The notes beneath the pieces are model-generated. The model made no database searches and was not told where the DNA came from. It worked only from the letters and a program-made list of their open reading frames with translations. Below, one piece after another: positions 8,997 to 17,667 of a stretch of 64,000 nt of DNA. The position numbers and the translations under genes were made by a program. The stretch comes from Burkholderiales bacterium (GTDB lineage: Bacteria > Pseudomonadota > Gammaproteobacteria > Burkholderiales > Burkholderiaceae_C), in contig JAECRL010000005.1 in assembly GCA_016000265.1 (NCBI GenBank), forward strand, positions 1-64,000, given 5' to 3'. Positions within the stretch are counted from its first letter, which is position 1; every line of letters starts with the position of its first letter.

Positions 8997-9070
8997 GCAG
9001 GCCCTTGAAGGGGGCTGCGATACGATCGCACCATCCCCTCAGATGAGCCCCCTTACTTGGAGTGACCGAG

Positions 9071-9577
9071 ATGAGCCAAGCCCCGATCCCTTTCGCCACC
9101 TGCGACCTTTGCGACGACCACAAGAACGACTCCGATGGGCATTTCCGCGTGCTGCCGCCGGTCTTCAGGGACTACGGCAAGCGCGTGAAATTCGCGGGCC
9201 CCGTGAGCACGGTGAAGTGCTTTGAAGACAACACCCTGGTCAAGGCCGCGGTGGACTCGCCCGGTCTGGGGCGCGTGCTGGTCGTGGATGGGGGGGCTTC
9301 GCTGCGCCGCGCGCTGGTGGGAGGCAACCTGGGCAAGGCCGCGGCCAGGAATGGCTGGGCGGGTGTCGTGGTCGACGGCTGCGTGCGCGACTCGGCCGAG
9401 CTGGCCGAGTGTGACGTGGGCATCCGCGCCCTGGCTTTGATGCCCCTGCCCACCGAGAAGCGCCAGGAGGGGCAGGTCGACGTGGCCGTTCAGGTGCAGG
9501 GCGTCTGGGTTCGCCCGGGTGACTGGCTGTATGCAGACGAGGACGGCATCGTGGTGTCGTCGACGCGCCTGGTCTGA
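9071..9577 (+). CDS. rraA: RraA-like protein (RNase E activity regulator / aldolase family)
   Basis: A 168-residue protein spanning the RraA fold. Key features are a Gly-rich [15 protein letters not shown] (about 94-108) followed by [10 protein letters not shown], the conserved Arg-Asp found at the active-site cleft in the wider family. In E. coli RraA binds RNase E and lowers its activity. Many homologues are instead 4-hydroxy-4-methyl-2-oxoglutarate aldolase/oxaloacetate decarboxylase, and the sequence alone does not exclude that. ATG 9071 is chosen over GTG 9062 because GGAG at 9059-9062 would overlap the GTG and is well spaced (8 nt) from the ATG. Its stop abuts the serB stop with no gap. 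Confidence 0.85.
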   Translation: MSQAPIPFATCDLCDDHKNDSDGHFRVLPPVFRDYGKRVKFAGPVSTVKCFEDNTLVKAAVDSPGLGRVLVVDGGASLRRALVGGNLGKAAARNGWAGVVVDGCVRDSAELAECDVGIRALALMPLPTEKRQEGQVDVAVQVQGVWVRPGDWLYADEDGIVVSSTRLV

Positions 9578-10282
9578 TCAGGCTGGGTGAACCAGCTCGA
9601 GCAGGCGGTCGAGGCCGCCGCTCTGGATGGCGACCATGGCCTGCTCTCGCACCTTGGGCTTGGCGTGGTAGGCCACGCTGAGGCCGGCTGCGCCCATCAT
9701 GGGCAGGTCGTTGGCGCCGTCGCCCACGGCGATGGCCTGGCTCGGCTCGCAACCAACCCGTCGACACAGGGCCAGCAGGTGCTGGCGTTTGGCTTCCCCA
9801 TCGACGATGTCCCCCAGCACGCGACCCGTCAGCAGCCCGCCCTGGATTTCCAGGGTGTTGGCGTGGGCCTCGTCCATGCCCAGGCGTTCGCGCACGCGGT
9901 CCGCGAAGAAGGTGAAGCCGCCTGAGACGAGCAGGGTGCGCAGGCCGGCCGCGCGCGCGGCGGCCATCAGGTCGCTGGCGCCAGGATTGAGTTGCAGCCG
10001 GGTGTCGTAGACCGCTTGCAGGGCTTCGGCTGGCACGCCCTGGAGCAGGGCAACGCGCCGACGCAGGCTGTCTTTGAAGTCGGTGATTTCACCCCGCATG
10101 GCGGCTTCGGTGATGGCCGCGACTTCCGCCTTCTTGCCAACGGCGTCGGCGATTTCATCGATGCACTCGATGTTGATCAGCGTGGAGTCCATGTCGAAGG
10201 CGATGGCCTTGAAGTCGGACAGGCGCAGCGGTGGGGTGAAGCGCTGGATGTCGAGGCCAGGGGCGAAGGTCTGGGCGGTCAT
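9578..10282 (-). CDS. serB: Phosphoserine phosphatase
   Basis: A 234-residue HAD-family phosphatase that hydrolyses L-phosphoserine to serine, the last step of serine biosynthesis. HAD motif I is AFDMDSTLIN (about 28-37, nucleophile first Asp), motif II is LLVSGGFTFF (Ser about 117), and motif III/IV is the Lys of GEAKRQ and VGDGANDLPM (about 186). The cap region includes IECIDEIAD. There is no N-terminal ACT domain, so it is the shorter form common in betaproteobacteria. It is convergent with rraA with no intergenic DNA. Confidence 0.95.
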   Translation of the reverse strand: MTAQTFAPGLDIQRFTPPLRLSDFKAIAFDMDSTLINIECIDEIADAVGKKAEVAAITEAAMRGEITDFKDSLRRRVALLQGVPAEALQAVYDTRLQLNPGASDLMAAARAAGLRTLLVSGGFTFFADRVRERLGMDEAHANTLEIQGGLLTGRVLGDIVDGEAKRQHLLALCRRVGCEPSQAIAVGDGANDLPMMGAAGLSVAYHAKPKVREQAMVAIQSGGLDRLLELVHPA

Positions 10283-10309
10283 GAGGCGGGGGCCGAGAGG
10301 AGAGCCGGC

Positions 10310-10347
10310 AAAAAGAAAAAGGGAGCCTGGATTATCTCCGGGCCCCC
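10310..10347 (-). terminator. Rho-independent terminator of the PEP-CTERM gene
   Basis: Read on the minus strand, an 11-bp stem (10347-10337 with 10331-10321, one mismatch and one G-U) has a 5-nt loop and is followed by TTTTTCTTTTT. It lies 46 nt downstream of the PEP-CTERM gene stop. Confidence 0.85.
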
Positions 10348-10393
10348 TCTGGTGATGTCGATGTCAGGCGCAAGGCCTGGGATCGAAGTCGAA

Positions 10394-11056
10394 TCAGGCT
10401 TGCTTGCGGCGGCGTGCGACGGCCACACCCATCAGCGCCAAGCCCAGCGAGCCCATGGCCAGGGTGCTGGCTTCGGGAACGGGCGATGCGGCGTGGAAGG
10501 CGACTTCGCCGATGCTGCACGACTCGTAGCCCGAGCCGCTGGGTTGCGGGCAACCGCTCATTTCCAGCTTCACGTAGCGCAGGTTGGTGGCCGACCAATT
10601 GAACAGATCAGCACCGTACTGCGTGCCAAGCGGGTTGTCGGTGGGGGTGAGGTTGCTCAGCAGGGTGGTCCAGTTGCTGCCGTCGGTGGAGCCCAGGATG
10701 TTGAGCGAGCCGATGCCGGCAGCGTCTTCGTTCCACAGGGCCAGGCCGGCGATGGACTGGACGGAGCCCAGGTCGTAGGAGACCGCGGCGGTGGAGGTGT
10801 AGCGCGTGGCGAACCATTCGCCACCTGCGAACGGGGTTTCGTGCAGCGGGTTGCTGGCGAAGTAGGTGGCCCAGTCGGTCACGCCACTGACGTAGTCGGT
10901 CAGCAGGCCGTACAGCGCGTACGTGTCTTCGATCAGGCCGGAGCCGTCGTCGTCGCCCAACACGGTGGCGGAGGCGGCGCTGATGACGGTGCCGGCTTGG
11001 GCGGCAGACAGCAGGCTGAGGGTCAGGGCGGCTGCGAGGGCGTTTTTGATGAACAT
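10394..11056 (-). CDS. PEP-CTERM sorting-domain exported protein, discoidin-like
   Basis: A 220-residue exported protein. A Sec signal peptide occupies residues 1-21 (cleavage near AQAG). The middle looks like a small beta-sandwich with F5/8 type C (discoidin) flavour: SYDLGSVQSIAGLALWN, ILGSTDGSNWTTLL and ATNLRYVKLEM, so carbohydrate or surface binding is plausible. The C-terminus is a PEP-CTERM signal: VPEAST, a hydrophobic helix, then RRRK at the very end. The central Pro of the usual PEPS is replaced by Ala. PEP-CTERM proteins are processed by an exosortase and are linked to exopolysaccharide production. No exosortase is in this window, but the polysaccharide operon lies 3 kb away. Confidence 0.88.
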   Translation of the reverse strand: MFIKNALAAALTLSLLSAAQAGTVISAASATVLGDDDGSGLIEDTYALYGLLTDYVSGVTDWATYFASNPLHETPFAGGEWFATRYTSTAAVSYDLGSVQSIAGLALWNEDAAGIGSLNILGSTDGSNWTTLLSNLTPTDNPLGTQYGADLFNWSATNLRYVKLEMSGCPQPSGSGYESCSIGEVAFHAASPVPEASTLAMGSLGLALMGVAVARRRKQA

Positions 11057-11288
11057 GATCTTCCCTTGGGTGACAGGAGAGCAATGACCGAGCCTGATCG
11101 AGCAGGCCCTTGGAATGAAACTAGGATAGTGCGCGTGACAAATGCACGCAATCCCCTGAGTTCAGTGTATCGCGCTCGGCCTGGGGCGAATGCCCGCCTC
11201 GTGCGCCCTGCAGTGGGCCGTGGGCTCTGGATGCGGTCATCTTTGTGGCCTAATACTGGGTTCACCATCCCATCCACTGGAGCCAGCC

Positions 11289-11456
11289 ATGGGCAACAAG
11301 ATCATCACCGAAGCCGACCGTCATGCCACCCCCCGTCCCGTTGCGCCCGCTGGCGTGACCCTGGTGCGCGGCAATGGCCAAAAGCGCAGCCTGGAGCGTG
11401 GCTCGCACACCCGCAGCAAGAAGAACCCCGGCAAGCGTTGCCGCAAGGGTGGCTGA
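11289..11456 (+). CDS. Small basic conserved-looking protein, 55 residues, unknown function
   Basis: A 55-residue ORF starting at ATG 11289 with GGAG 6 nt upstream (11279-11282). It begins MGNKIITEADRHATPRP and ends in a Lys/Arg-rich tail with GSHTRSKKNPGKRCRKGG. There are no membrane segments and the net charge is strongly positive, so nucleic-acid binding is possible. I do not recognise a named family. It is flanked by the divergent PEP-CTERM gene and a downstream flavoprotein 97 nt away. The good ribosome-binding site and the biased composition argue that it is real. Confidence 0.65.
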   Translation: MGNKIITEADRHATPRPVAPAGVTLVRGNGQKRSLERGSHTRSKKNPGKRCRKGG

Positions 11457-11553
11457 TGACTGGCTGAGCCGGCCCGGCCTTCGTTCGGGCTGGCAGGCTT
11501 TGCGGCGTGGCTGAGCCCTGGAGCCGGTTGCGTCGCTGAATGACCGCGTCGAT

Positions 11554-13248
11554 ATGTTGAGAATCACCGAGTTGCGCTTGCCCTTGGACCATGCCGAGGG
11601 TGCGGTGCGAGCGGCGATCCTGTCCCGCCTGGGGCTGACCGACACCGACCTGCAGGGCTTCACCATTTTCAAGCGCAGCTACGATGCGCGCAAGAAGACG
11701 GCCATCGTCCTGATCTACACGGTTGACTGCGAACTGGCTGGCGACGCCCTGCGCGCCGAGTTGCTGGCGCGCTTCGCGTCCGACCCCCACGTGCGACCGA
11801 CGCCCGACACGGGCTACCACTTCGTGGGGCACGCGCCTGCCGATTTCCAGGCAGTGGGGCGCCCGCGCCCGTTGGTGGTTGGCTTTGGCCCCTGCGGCAT
11901 CTTCGCGGCGCTGATCCTGGCCCAGATGGGCTTGCGTCCCATCGTGCTGGAGCGGGGCAAGGAGGTGCGTCAACGCACCAAGGACACCTGGGGCTTGTGG
12001 CGCCAGGGCGTGCTCAACCCCGAGTCGAATGTTCAGTTCGGTGAAGGCGGCGCGGGCACGTTCTCGGACGGCAAGCTCTGGAGCCAGATCTCCGACCCGC
12101 GCCACCTGACGCGCAAGGTGCTGACCGAATTCGTCAAGGCCGGTGCGCCCGAGGAGATCCTCTGGGTTGCCAAGCCCCACATCGGCACCTTCCGCCTGGT
12201 CAGCATGGTCGAGAAGATGCGCGCCGACATCGAAGCGTTGGGCGGCGAGATCCGTTTCGAGCAGCACGTCCACGACGTGATCATCGAGGGGCCCGAAGGC
12301 GCGCGCCACGTCCGAGGCGTGAGCTTGGCTTCGGGCGAGCAGATCCGCTCGGATCACGTCGTGCTGGCGCTGGGCCACAGCGCCCGCGACACCTTCCAGA
12401 TGCTTCATGAGCGTGGCGTCCACATGGAGGCCAAGCCGTTTTCGATCGGCTACCGCATCGAGCACCCGCAGGGGGTGATCGACCGTGCGCGTTTCGGCCC
12501 CAACGCCGGTCATCCGATCCTGGGTGCGGCGGACTACAAGCTGGTGCACCACGCCAGCAACGGTCGTTCGGTCTACAGCTTCTGCATGTGCCCGGGCGGC
12601 ACGGTGGTGGCCGCGACGTCCGAGCCGATGCGCGTGGTGACCAATGGCATGAGCCAGTATTCGCGCAATGAACGCAACGCCAACGCGGGCATCGTGGTGG
12701 GCATCTCCCCGCAGGATTACCGCCAAGACGGCAAGGCCGATGGCCCCGTGAGCCCGCTGGACGGCATGGCCTTTCAGCGTTTGTGGGAGTCTCGCGCTTA
12801 CGAGTTGGGCGAGGGGGGCTATGCGGCCCCGGGTGCGCTGGTGGGGGACTTCATCAAGCGCCAGCGCAGCAAGGTGCTGGGCAACGTCGAGCCTTCCTAC
12901 AAGCCGGGTGTGCACCTCACCGACCTGGCTCAGAAGGGGCGGGGCAGCCTGCCCGATTACTGCCTGGATGCCATCCGCGAGGCCTTGCCGGCCTTCGAGC
13001 GTCAAATCAAGGGGTTCTCGATGCCTGACGCGGTGCTGACGGGCGTGGAGACGCGCACGTCGTCGCCGTTGCGCATCACCCGTGGCCGTGATTTCCAGAG
13101 CCTCAATGTTCGGGGCCTGTACCCGGCAGGCGAAGGCGCGGGCTACGCCGGCGGCATCATGTCGGCGGGGGTGGATGGCATCGAGGTGGCGGAGGCGGTG
13201 GGGGCCGCCATGCTGGGCGTTCAGCCCGTCACGGCTCCCCGGGCTTGA
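11554..13248 (+). CDS. FAD-dependent dehydrogenase, COG2509-type NAD(P)/FAD oxidoreductase
   Basis: A 564-residue flavoprotein. An N-terminal domain of about 90 residues (RITELRLPLDHAEGAV, FKRSYDARKK) precedes the Rossmann motif VVGFGPCGIFAALILAQMG (about 108-126). Then come FGEGGAGTFSDGKL (about 165), a Cys-bearing YSFCMCPGGTV (about 346) and a C-terminal GLYPAGEGAGYAGGI (about 526), all typical of the uncharacterised FAD-dependent dehydrogenase group related to glutathione-reductase-like folds. The substrate is not known. The start at ATG 11554 lacks a clear Shine-Dalgarno but gives the normal N-terminus. It is convergent with mfd with a 30-nt gap. Confidence 0.85.
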   Translation: MLRITELRLPLDHAEGAVRAAILSRLGLTDTDLQGFTIFKRSYDARKKTAIVLIYTVDCELAGDALRAELLARFASDPHVRPTPDTGYHFVGHAPADFQAVGRPRPLVVGFGPCGIFAALILAQMGLRPIVLERGKEVRQRTKDTWGLWRQGVLNPESNVQFGEGGAGTFSDGKLWSQISDPRHLTRKVLTEFVKAGAPEEILWVAKPHIGTFRLVSMVEKMRADIEALGGEIRFEQHVHDVIIEGPEGARHVRGVSLASGEQIRSDHVVLALGHSARDTFQMLHERGVHMEAKPFSIGYRIEHPQGVIDRARFGPNAGHPILGAADYKLVHHASNGRSVYSFCMCPGGTVVAATSEPMRVVTNGMSQYSRNERNANAGIVVGISPQDYRQDGKADGPVSPLDGMAFQRLWESRAYELGEGGYAAPGALVGDFIKRQRSKVLGNVEPSYKPGVHLTDLAQKGRGSLPDYCLDAIREALPAFERQIKGFSMPDAVLTGVETRTSSPLRITRGRDFQSLNVRGLYPAGEGAGYAGGIMSAGVDGIEVAEAVGAAMLGVQPVTAPRA

Positions 13249-13278
13249 GGCGAATCAGGCCGCACCACAGCCTTTGCA

Positions 13279-16200
13279 TCACGCGTTCAGCGGTTGTCCC
13301 AGGGCCTTGAGCAGGTCGCGCACGTACTGGGCGCGGTCCTTCGGGTCGGACAGGGCCTTCTCGATGCGCAGCTTGTCGTTGCCCGCGAGTTTGATGTGCT
13401 TGTTTTTCTGCACCAGCTCGATGATGCGCATGGGGTCGATCGGCGGGTTGGGGCGGAAGGTGACGTTGATGATGCCGGGCGCCGCATCGATCTTGATGAC
13501 CCCATAGGGCTTGGCCAGCACGCGCAGCTTGTGGGTGTCGAACAGGGCCTGGGCTTGCGGTGGCAGCTTGCCGAAGCGGTCGACCAGCTCTTCGAGCATC
13601 GTTTCGATCTTGTCGAGCGAGTCGGTGGTGGCCAGGCGCTTGTACAGGCTCAGGCGCACGTGCACATCGCCACAGTAGGCGTTGGGCAGCAGGGCGGGGG
13701 CGTGCAGGTTGATGTCGGTGTTGGCGCCGAACATGCCCAGCGGCGAGAGCAGGTCGGGCTCCTTGCCTGCCTTGAGTGAACGCACGGCTTCGGCCAGCAT
13801 CTCGTTGTAGAGCTGGAAGCCCACTTCCATCATGTTGCCGCTCTGGTTGTCGCCGAGCACCTCGCCAGCGCCGCGGATTTCCAGGTCGTGCATGGCCAGG
13901 TAGAAGCCCGAGCCCAGCTCTTCCATGTTCTGGATGGCGTCCAGGCGTTGGGCGGCTTGCTTGGTCAGTCCCTCCACATCCGGCACGAGCAGGTAGGCAT
14001 AAGCCTGGTGGTGCGAGCGGCCCACGCGGCCGCGCAGCTGGTGCAGCTGCGCCAAGCCGAACTTGTCGGCGCGGCTGATGACGATGGTGTTGGCACTCGG
14101 CACGTCGATGCCGGTTTCGATGATGGTCGAGCACAGCAGCACGTTGTGGCGCTGGGCCACGAAGTCGCGCATGACGCGCTCCAGCTCGCGCTCGGGCATC
14201 TGTCCGTGGGCCACGGCGATGCGGGCCTCGGGCAGCAGCTCCTGGAGCTTGTCGCGCCGGTTCTCGATGGTCTCGACCTCGTTGTGCAGGAAGTAGATCT
14301 GGCCGCCGCGCTTGAGCTCGCGCAGCACGGCCTCGCGGATGATGCTGCTGTTTTCTGAGCGCACGAAGGTCTTGATGGCCAGGCGGCGCTGCGGCGCGGT
14401 GGCGATGACCGACAGGTCGCGCAGGCCTTCCATGGCCATGCCAAGCGTGCGGGGGATGGGCGTGGCGGTGAGGGTGAGCACGTCGATGTCGGCGCGCATG
14501 GCCTTGATGGCTTCTTTGTGGCGCACGCCGAAACGGTGTTCCTCGTCGATGATGAGCAGGCCCAGGCGCTTGAACTGGACGGTCTCGCTCAGCAGCTTGT
14601 GCGTGCCCACGACGATGTCGATGGTGCCGTCTTCCAGGCCCTGCATGGCGCCCTTGATTTCTTTGGCGGAGCGAAAGCGGGACATCTCGGCCACGCGCAC
14701 AGGCCACTGCGCGAAGCGGTCGGCGATGTTCTGGTAGTGCTGCTCGGCCAGCAAGGTGGTGGGCGCCAGCAGGGCCACTTGCTTGCCGCTGGTCACGGCC
14801 ACGAACATGGCGCGCAGGGCGACTTCGGTCTTGCCGAAGCCCACATCGCCGCAGACCAGGCGGTCCATGGGGCGGGGGCTGATCATGTCCTGGATGACGG
14901 CGTGGATGGCGGCGCGCTGGTCGGGTGTTTCTTCGAAGCCGAAGCTCGTGGCGAAGGCCTCGTAGTCTTGCGCGCTGAAGCGGAAGGCGTGGCCTTCGCG
15001 GGCGGCGCGACGGGCGTAGAGGTTGAGCAGCTCGGCGGCGGTGTCGCGCACCTGCTCGGCCGCTTTGCGCTTGGCCTTCTCCCATTGCGGCGAGCCCAGG
15101 CGGTGCAGCGGGGCTTCCTCGGCGCTGACGCCCGTGTAGCGGCTGATGAGGTGCAGCTGGCTGACCGGCACGTACAGCGTGGCCTTGTCGGCGTATTCCA
15201 GGTGCAGGAACTCGGAGGGGCCGTCGCCGAGGTCGAGGTTGATGAGGCCCTGGTAGCGTCCGATGCCGTGGTTGCTGTGCACGACCGGGTCGCCCACGTT
15301 CAGCTCGGAGAGGTCCTTGATGAGCGAGTCGACGTCGGTGGCTTGCTCGTTCTTCTTGCGCCGCCTGCGCGTGGCCGGGCTGGCGTCGAACAGCTCGGTC
15401 TCGGTCACCAGGTGGATGCTTTGTGGCTGACTGGGGGCTTGCCAGATGAAGCCGGCGGCCAGCGGGGCGGCCGTGATGGCGTGGCGGTGATCGCTGTCGG
15501 CGAAGGCCTGCAGGCTGTCCACGCTGGGCAGGTCGATCTTGTGGTCGCGCAGCAGCTCCATGAGGCTTTCTCGGCGTCCTGCGCTTTCGGCGACGACGAG
15601 CACGCGGGCGTCTGTGCCCGCCATGTGTTGCTCCAGCTTGCGCAGCGGGTCCTGGCCGCCGCGCTCCACGCTCAGGTTGGGCAGGGGGCGGGCCCAGTCG
15701 GTGGGTTCGCTGCCGCGAATGGCCAGCACGGCGTGGGCGTTGGCCAGCGCGAAGAACTCTTCCGTTTTGAGGAAGATGTCCTCGGGGGGCAGCAGGGGGC
15801 GCTCGGGGTCGTGCTGAAGGAAGCGGTGACGTTCGCGGGTCTCGTTCCAGAAGCGACGCAGCGCTTCGTCGATGTCGCCATGCAGCACGATGGCGGCGCC
15901 GCCTTGGGTGGGGTCACCGAGGTGCAGGAAGAAGGAGGCTGTTTCGTCGAAGAACAGGGGCAGGTAGTACTCGATGCCCGCGGTGGCCACGCCCGTGCCG
16001 ATGTCTTTGTAGATGCGGGATTTGGTCGGGTCCCCCTCGATGCGCTCGCGCCAGCGGTTGCGAAAGGCCCCGCGCGCGGCTTCGTCCATCGGGAACTCGC
16101 GCCCGGGCAGCAGGCGCACCTCGGGCACGGGGTAGAGGCTGCGCTGGGTGTCGGGGTCGAAGGTGCGGATCGAGTCGACTTCGTCGCCGAACAGGTCCAC

Positions 16201-16773
16201 TCGGTAGGGCACCAGCGAGCCCATGGGGTAGAGGTCGATCAGGCCACCGCGCACGGCGTACTCACCGGGGGAGACGACCTGGCTGACGTGGTTGTAGCCC
16301 GCCAGGGTCAGCTGGGACTTGAGTGCGGCCTCGTCGAGCTTTTGTTTTTGCTTGAAGTGAAAGGTGTAGGCGGCCAGGAAGGACGGCGGGGCCAGTCGGG
16401 TCAAGGCGGTGGTGGCGGGCAGCATGACCAGGTCGACGCCTTTGTCTCCTTCGCCGCGCACGCCGTTTTGCATGCGCCACAGGGTGGCCAGGCGCTCGGA
16501 GATCAGGTCCTGGTGAGGCGAGAAGGTGTCGTAGGGCAGCGTTTCCCAGTCGGGGAAGATGGCGCAGCGCAGATCGGGCGCGAAGAAGGCGACTTCGTCG
16601 AGCAGGCGCTGGGCATCTGCCGGGTCGGCCGTCAGCAAGGCGGTGAGTTGGCCTTGTGCCTTGCGCGCCTGGGTGAAATGCGCCAGCAGGGCTGCGTCGC
16701 CCGAACCGATGGGGCGGGGCACGGTGTGGCGTTTGCCGGCGGCGATCGAGGGCAGGGGCAGGGCGGGCAGCAT
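13279..16773 (-). CDS. mfd: Transcription-repair coupling factor (DNA translocase)
   Basis: An 1164-residue Mfd, close to the usual 1150. It removes RNA polymerase stalled at lesions and recruits UvrA. The N-terminal third is the UvrB-like module. The RNA-polymerase-interacting domain begins near VHSNHGIGRYQG (about residue 495). The translocase motor has Walker A GDVGFGKTEV (about 643), the DEEH box IIDEEHRFG (about 742), TATPIPRTLGM and the helicase motif VI QLRGRVGRS. The C-terminal regulatory TRCF domain follows. Like many betaproteobacterial genomes, mfd is divergent from ispD, here with 123 nt between the start codons. Essentially the whole reverse strand is also open, a codon-bias artefact. 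Confidence 0.97.
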   Translation of the reverse strand: MLPALPLPSIAAGKRHTVPRPIGSGDAALLAHFTQARKAQGQLTALLTADPADAQRLLDEVAFFAPDLRCAIFPDWETLPYDTFSPHQDLISERLATLWRMQNGVRGEGDKGVDLVMLPATTALTRLAPPSFLAAYTFHFKQKQKLDEAALKSQLTLAGYNHVSQVVSPGEYAVRGGLIDLYPMGSLVPYRVDLFGDEVDSIRTFDPDTQRSLYPVPEVRLLPGREFPMDEAARGAFRNRWRERIEGDPTKSRIYKDIGTGVATAGIEYYLPLFFDETASFFLHLGDPTQGGAAIVLHGDIDEALRRFWNETRERHRFLQHDPERPLLPPEDIFLKTEEFFALANAHAVLAIRGSEPTDWARPLPNLSVERGGQDPLRKLEQHMAGTDARVLVVAESAGRRESLMELLRDHKIDLPSVDSLQAFADSDHRHAITAAPLAAGFIWQAPSQPQSIHLVTETELFDASPATRRRRKKNEQATDVDSLIKDLSELNVGDPVVHSNHGIGRYQGLINLDLGDGPSEFLHLEYADKATLYVPVSQLHLISRYTGVSAEEAPLHRLGSPQWEKAKRKAAEQVRDTAAELLNLYARRAAREGHAFRFSAQDYEAFATSFGFEETPDQRAAIHAVIQDMISPRPMDRLVCGDVGFGKTEVALRAMFVAVTSGKQVALLAPTTLLAEQHYQNIADRFAQWPVRVAEMSRFRSAKEIKGAMQGLEDGTIDIVVGTHKLLSETVQFKRLGLLIIDEEHRFGVRHKEAIKAMRADIDVLTLTATPIPRTLGMAMEGLRDLSVIATAPQRRLAIKTFVRSENSSIIREAVLRELKRGGQIYFLHNEVETIENRRDKLQELLPEARIAVAHGQMPERELERVMRDFVAQRHNVLLCSTIIETGIDVPSANTIVISRADKFGLAQLHQLRGRVGRSHHQAYAYLLVPDVEGLTKQAAQRLDAIQNMEELGSGFYLAMHDLEIRGAGEVLGDNQSGNMMEVGFQLYNEMLAEAVRSLKAGKEPDLLSPLGMFGANTDINLHAPALLPNAYCGDVHVRLSLYKRLATTDSLDKIETMLEELVDRFGKLPPQAQALFDTHKLRVLAKPYGVIKIDAAPGIINVTFRPNPPIDPMRIIELVQKNKHIKLAGNDKLRIEKALSDPKDRAQYVRDLLKALGQPLNA

Positions 16774-16833
16774 GGCGCGTGTCGGTGATCTGGGCGGAGC
16801 ATGGGGGCGTGAGGGCGCCCGGGAATGACGAAG

Positions 16834-16859
16834 CGCCCGGTCACGGAGGTGGCCGGGCG
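16834..16859. repeat. Hairpin in the mfd/ispD divergent gap
   Basis: An 11-bp stem (16834-16844 with 16849-16859, one G-U) with a GGAG loop. No T-run follows on either strand, so it is not an intrinsic terminator. It could be part of the 5' leader of either gene or a dispersed palindrome. Confidence 0.45.
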
Positions 16860-16896
16860 ATGTCGGTGATCATTTTAGGTGGGGGACAATCGCGGG

Positions 16897-17667
16897 ATGC
16901 CCGCTTTCGCCCCTTTCACCTTGACGTCACCCGATTTTCAACCCCGTTGCTTTGCGCTGGTGCCCTGTGCGGGCGTGGGCGAGCGCGCTGGAGTCGGGGG
17001 GCCCAAGCAGTACCACCCTGTGGCGGGGCGAGCGGTGGTGGCGCACACCCTGGCGGCCTTGCAGGCCGTGCCCCAGTTGGCCGCGACCCTGGTGGTCTTG
17101 TCGCCTGGCGATGATGCTTTCGAGCGCCATGCCCCTGACTTCGTGGGTGAGCGGGCCTGGGTGGCCCGCGTGGGCGGTGCGACACGCGCCGAAAGCGTGG
17201 CCCACGGCCTGCAGGCATTGCAGGAGCGGGGCGCTCAAGCGCACGACTGGGTGCTGGTGCACGACGCCGCGCGTTGCCTGTTGCGCCCCGAGTGGGTGAC
17301 GCGCTTGATTGGCGAATGCGAGGCCGATGAGGTGGGGGGCTTGCTGGCGCTGCCGCTGGCCGACACGCTCAAGGCCTCGGCCCAGGGGGCGCGCGGTGAG
17401 CCGAGGGCCCAGGCCACGGTGGATCGCGCGGGCAAGTGGGCCGCTCAGACGCCGCAGATGTTTCGCCTCGGCCTCTTGCAGCCCGCCCTCGTGGGCGCCT
17501 TGTCCGACCCGCAGGCCGCTGCCGCGGTGACGGACGAGTCCAGCGCCATCGAGCGGCTCGGGCATGCCCCCCGACTGGTGGTGGGGGATCAGGAGAACAT
17601 CAAGCTCACCTGGCCGGGCGACTTCGCTTTGGCCGAGCGCCTGCTGACGACGCGTTGCCGCTTTTGA
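16897..17667 (+). CDS. ispD: 2-C-methyl-D-erythritol 4-phosphate cytidylyltransferase
   Basis: A 256-residue IspD, third step of the MEP isoprenoid pathway, making CDP-methylerythritol from MEP and CTP. The nucleotide-binding signature is VPCAGVGERAG...GPKQYHPVAG (about residues 22-45). HDAARCLL (about 119) and the C-terminal TDESSAIE and VGDQENIKLTWPGD are family hallmarks. ATG 16897 is chosen; a GTG at 16879 would directly abut AGG and add a non-conserved extension. The last 62 nt overlap, on the opposite strand, the 3' end of the toxin-like gene. ispF, usually adjacent, is 2.7 kb away beyond a toxin-antitoxin pair and amtB. Confidence 0.95.
   Translation: MPAFAPFTLTSPDFQPRCFALVPCAGVGERAGVGGPKQYHPVAGRAVVAHTLAALQAVPQLAATLVVLSPGDDAFERHAPDFVGERAWVARVGGATRAESVAHGLQALQERGAQAHDWVLVHDAARCLLRPEWVTRLIGECEADEVGGLLALPLADTLKASAQGARGEPRAQATVDRAGKWAAQTPQMFRLGLLQPALVGALSDPQAAAAVTDESSAIERLGHAPRLVVGDQENIKLTWPGDFALAERLLTTRCRF

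Noticed and set aside
14518-16788. 756-codon open frame on the plus strand opposite mfd
   Set aside because: Antisense shadow of a GC-rich coding sequence; no signal, motif or ribosome-binding site.
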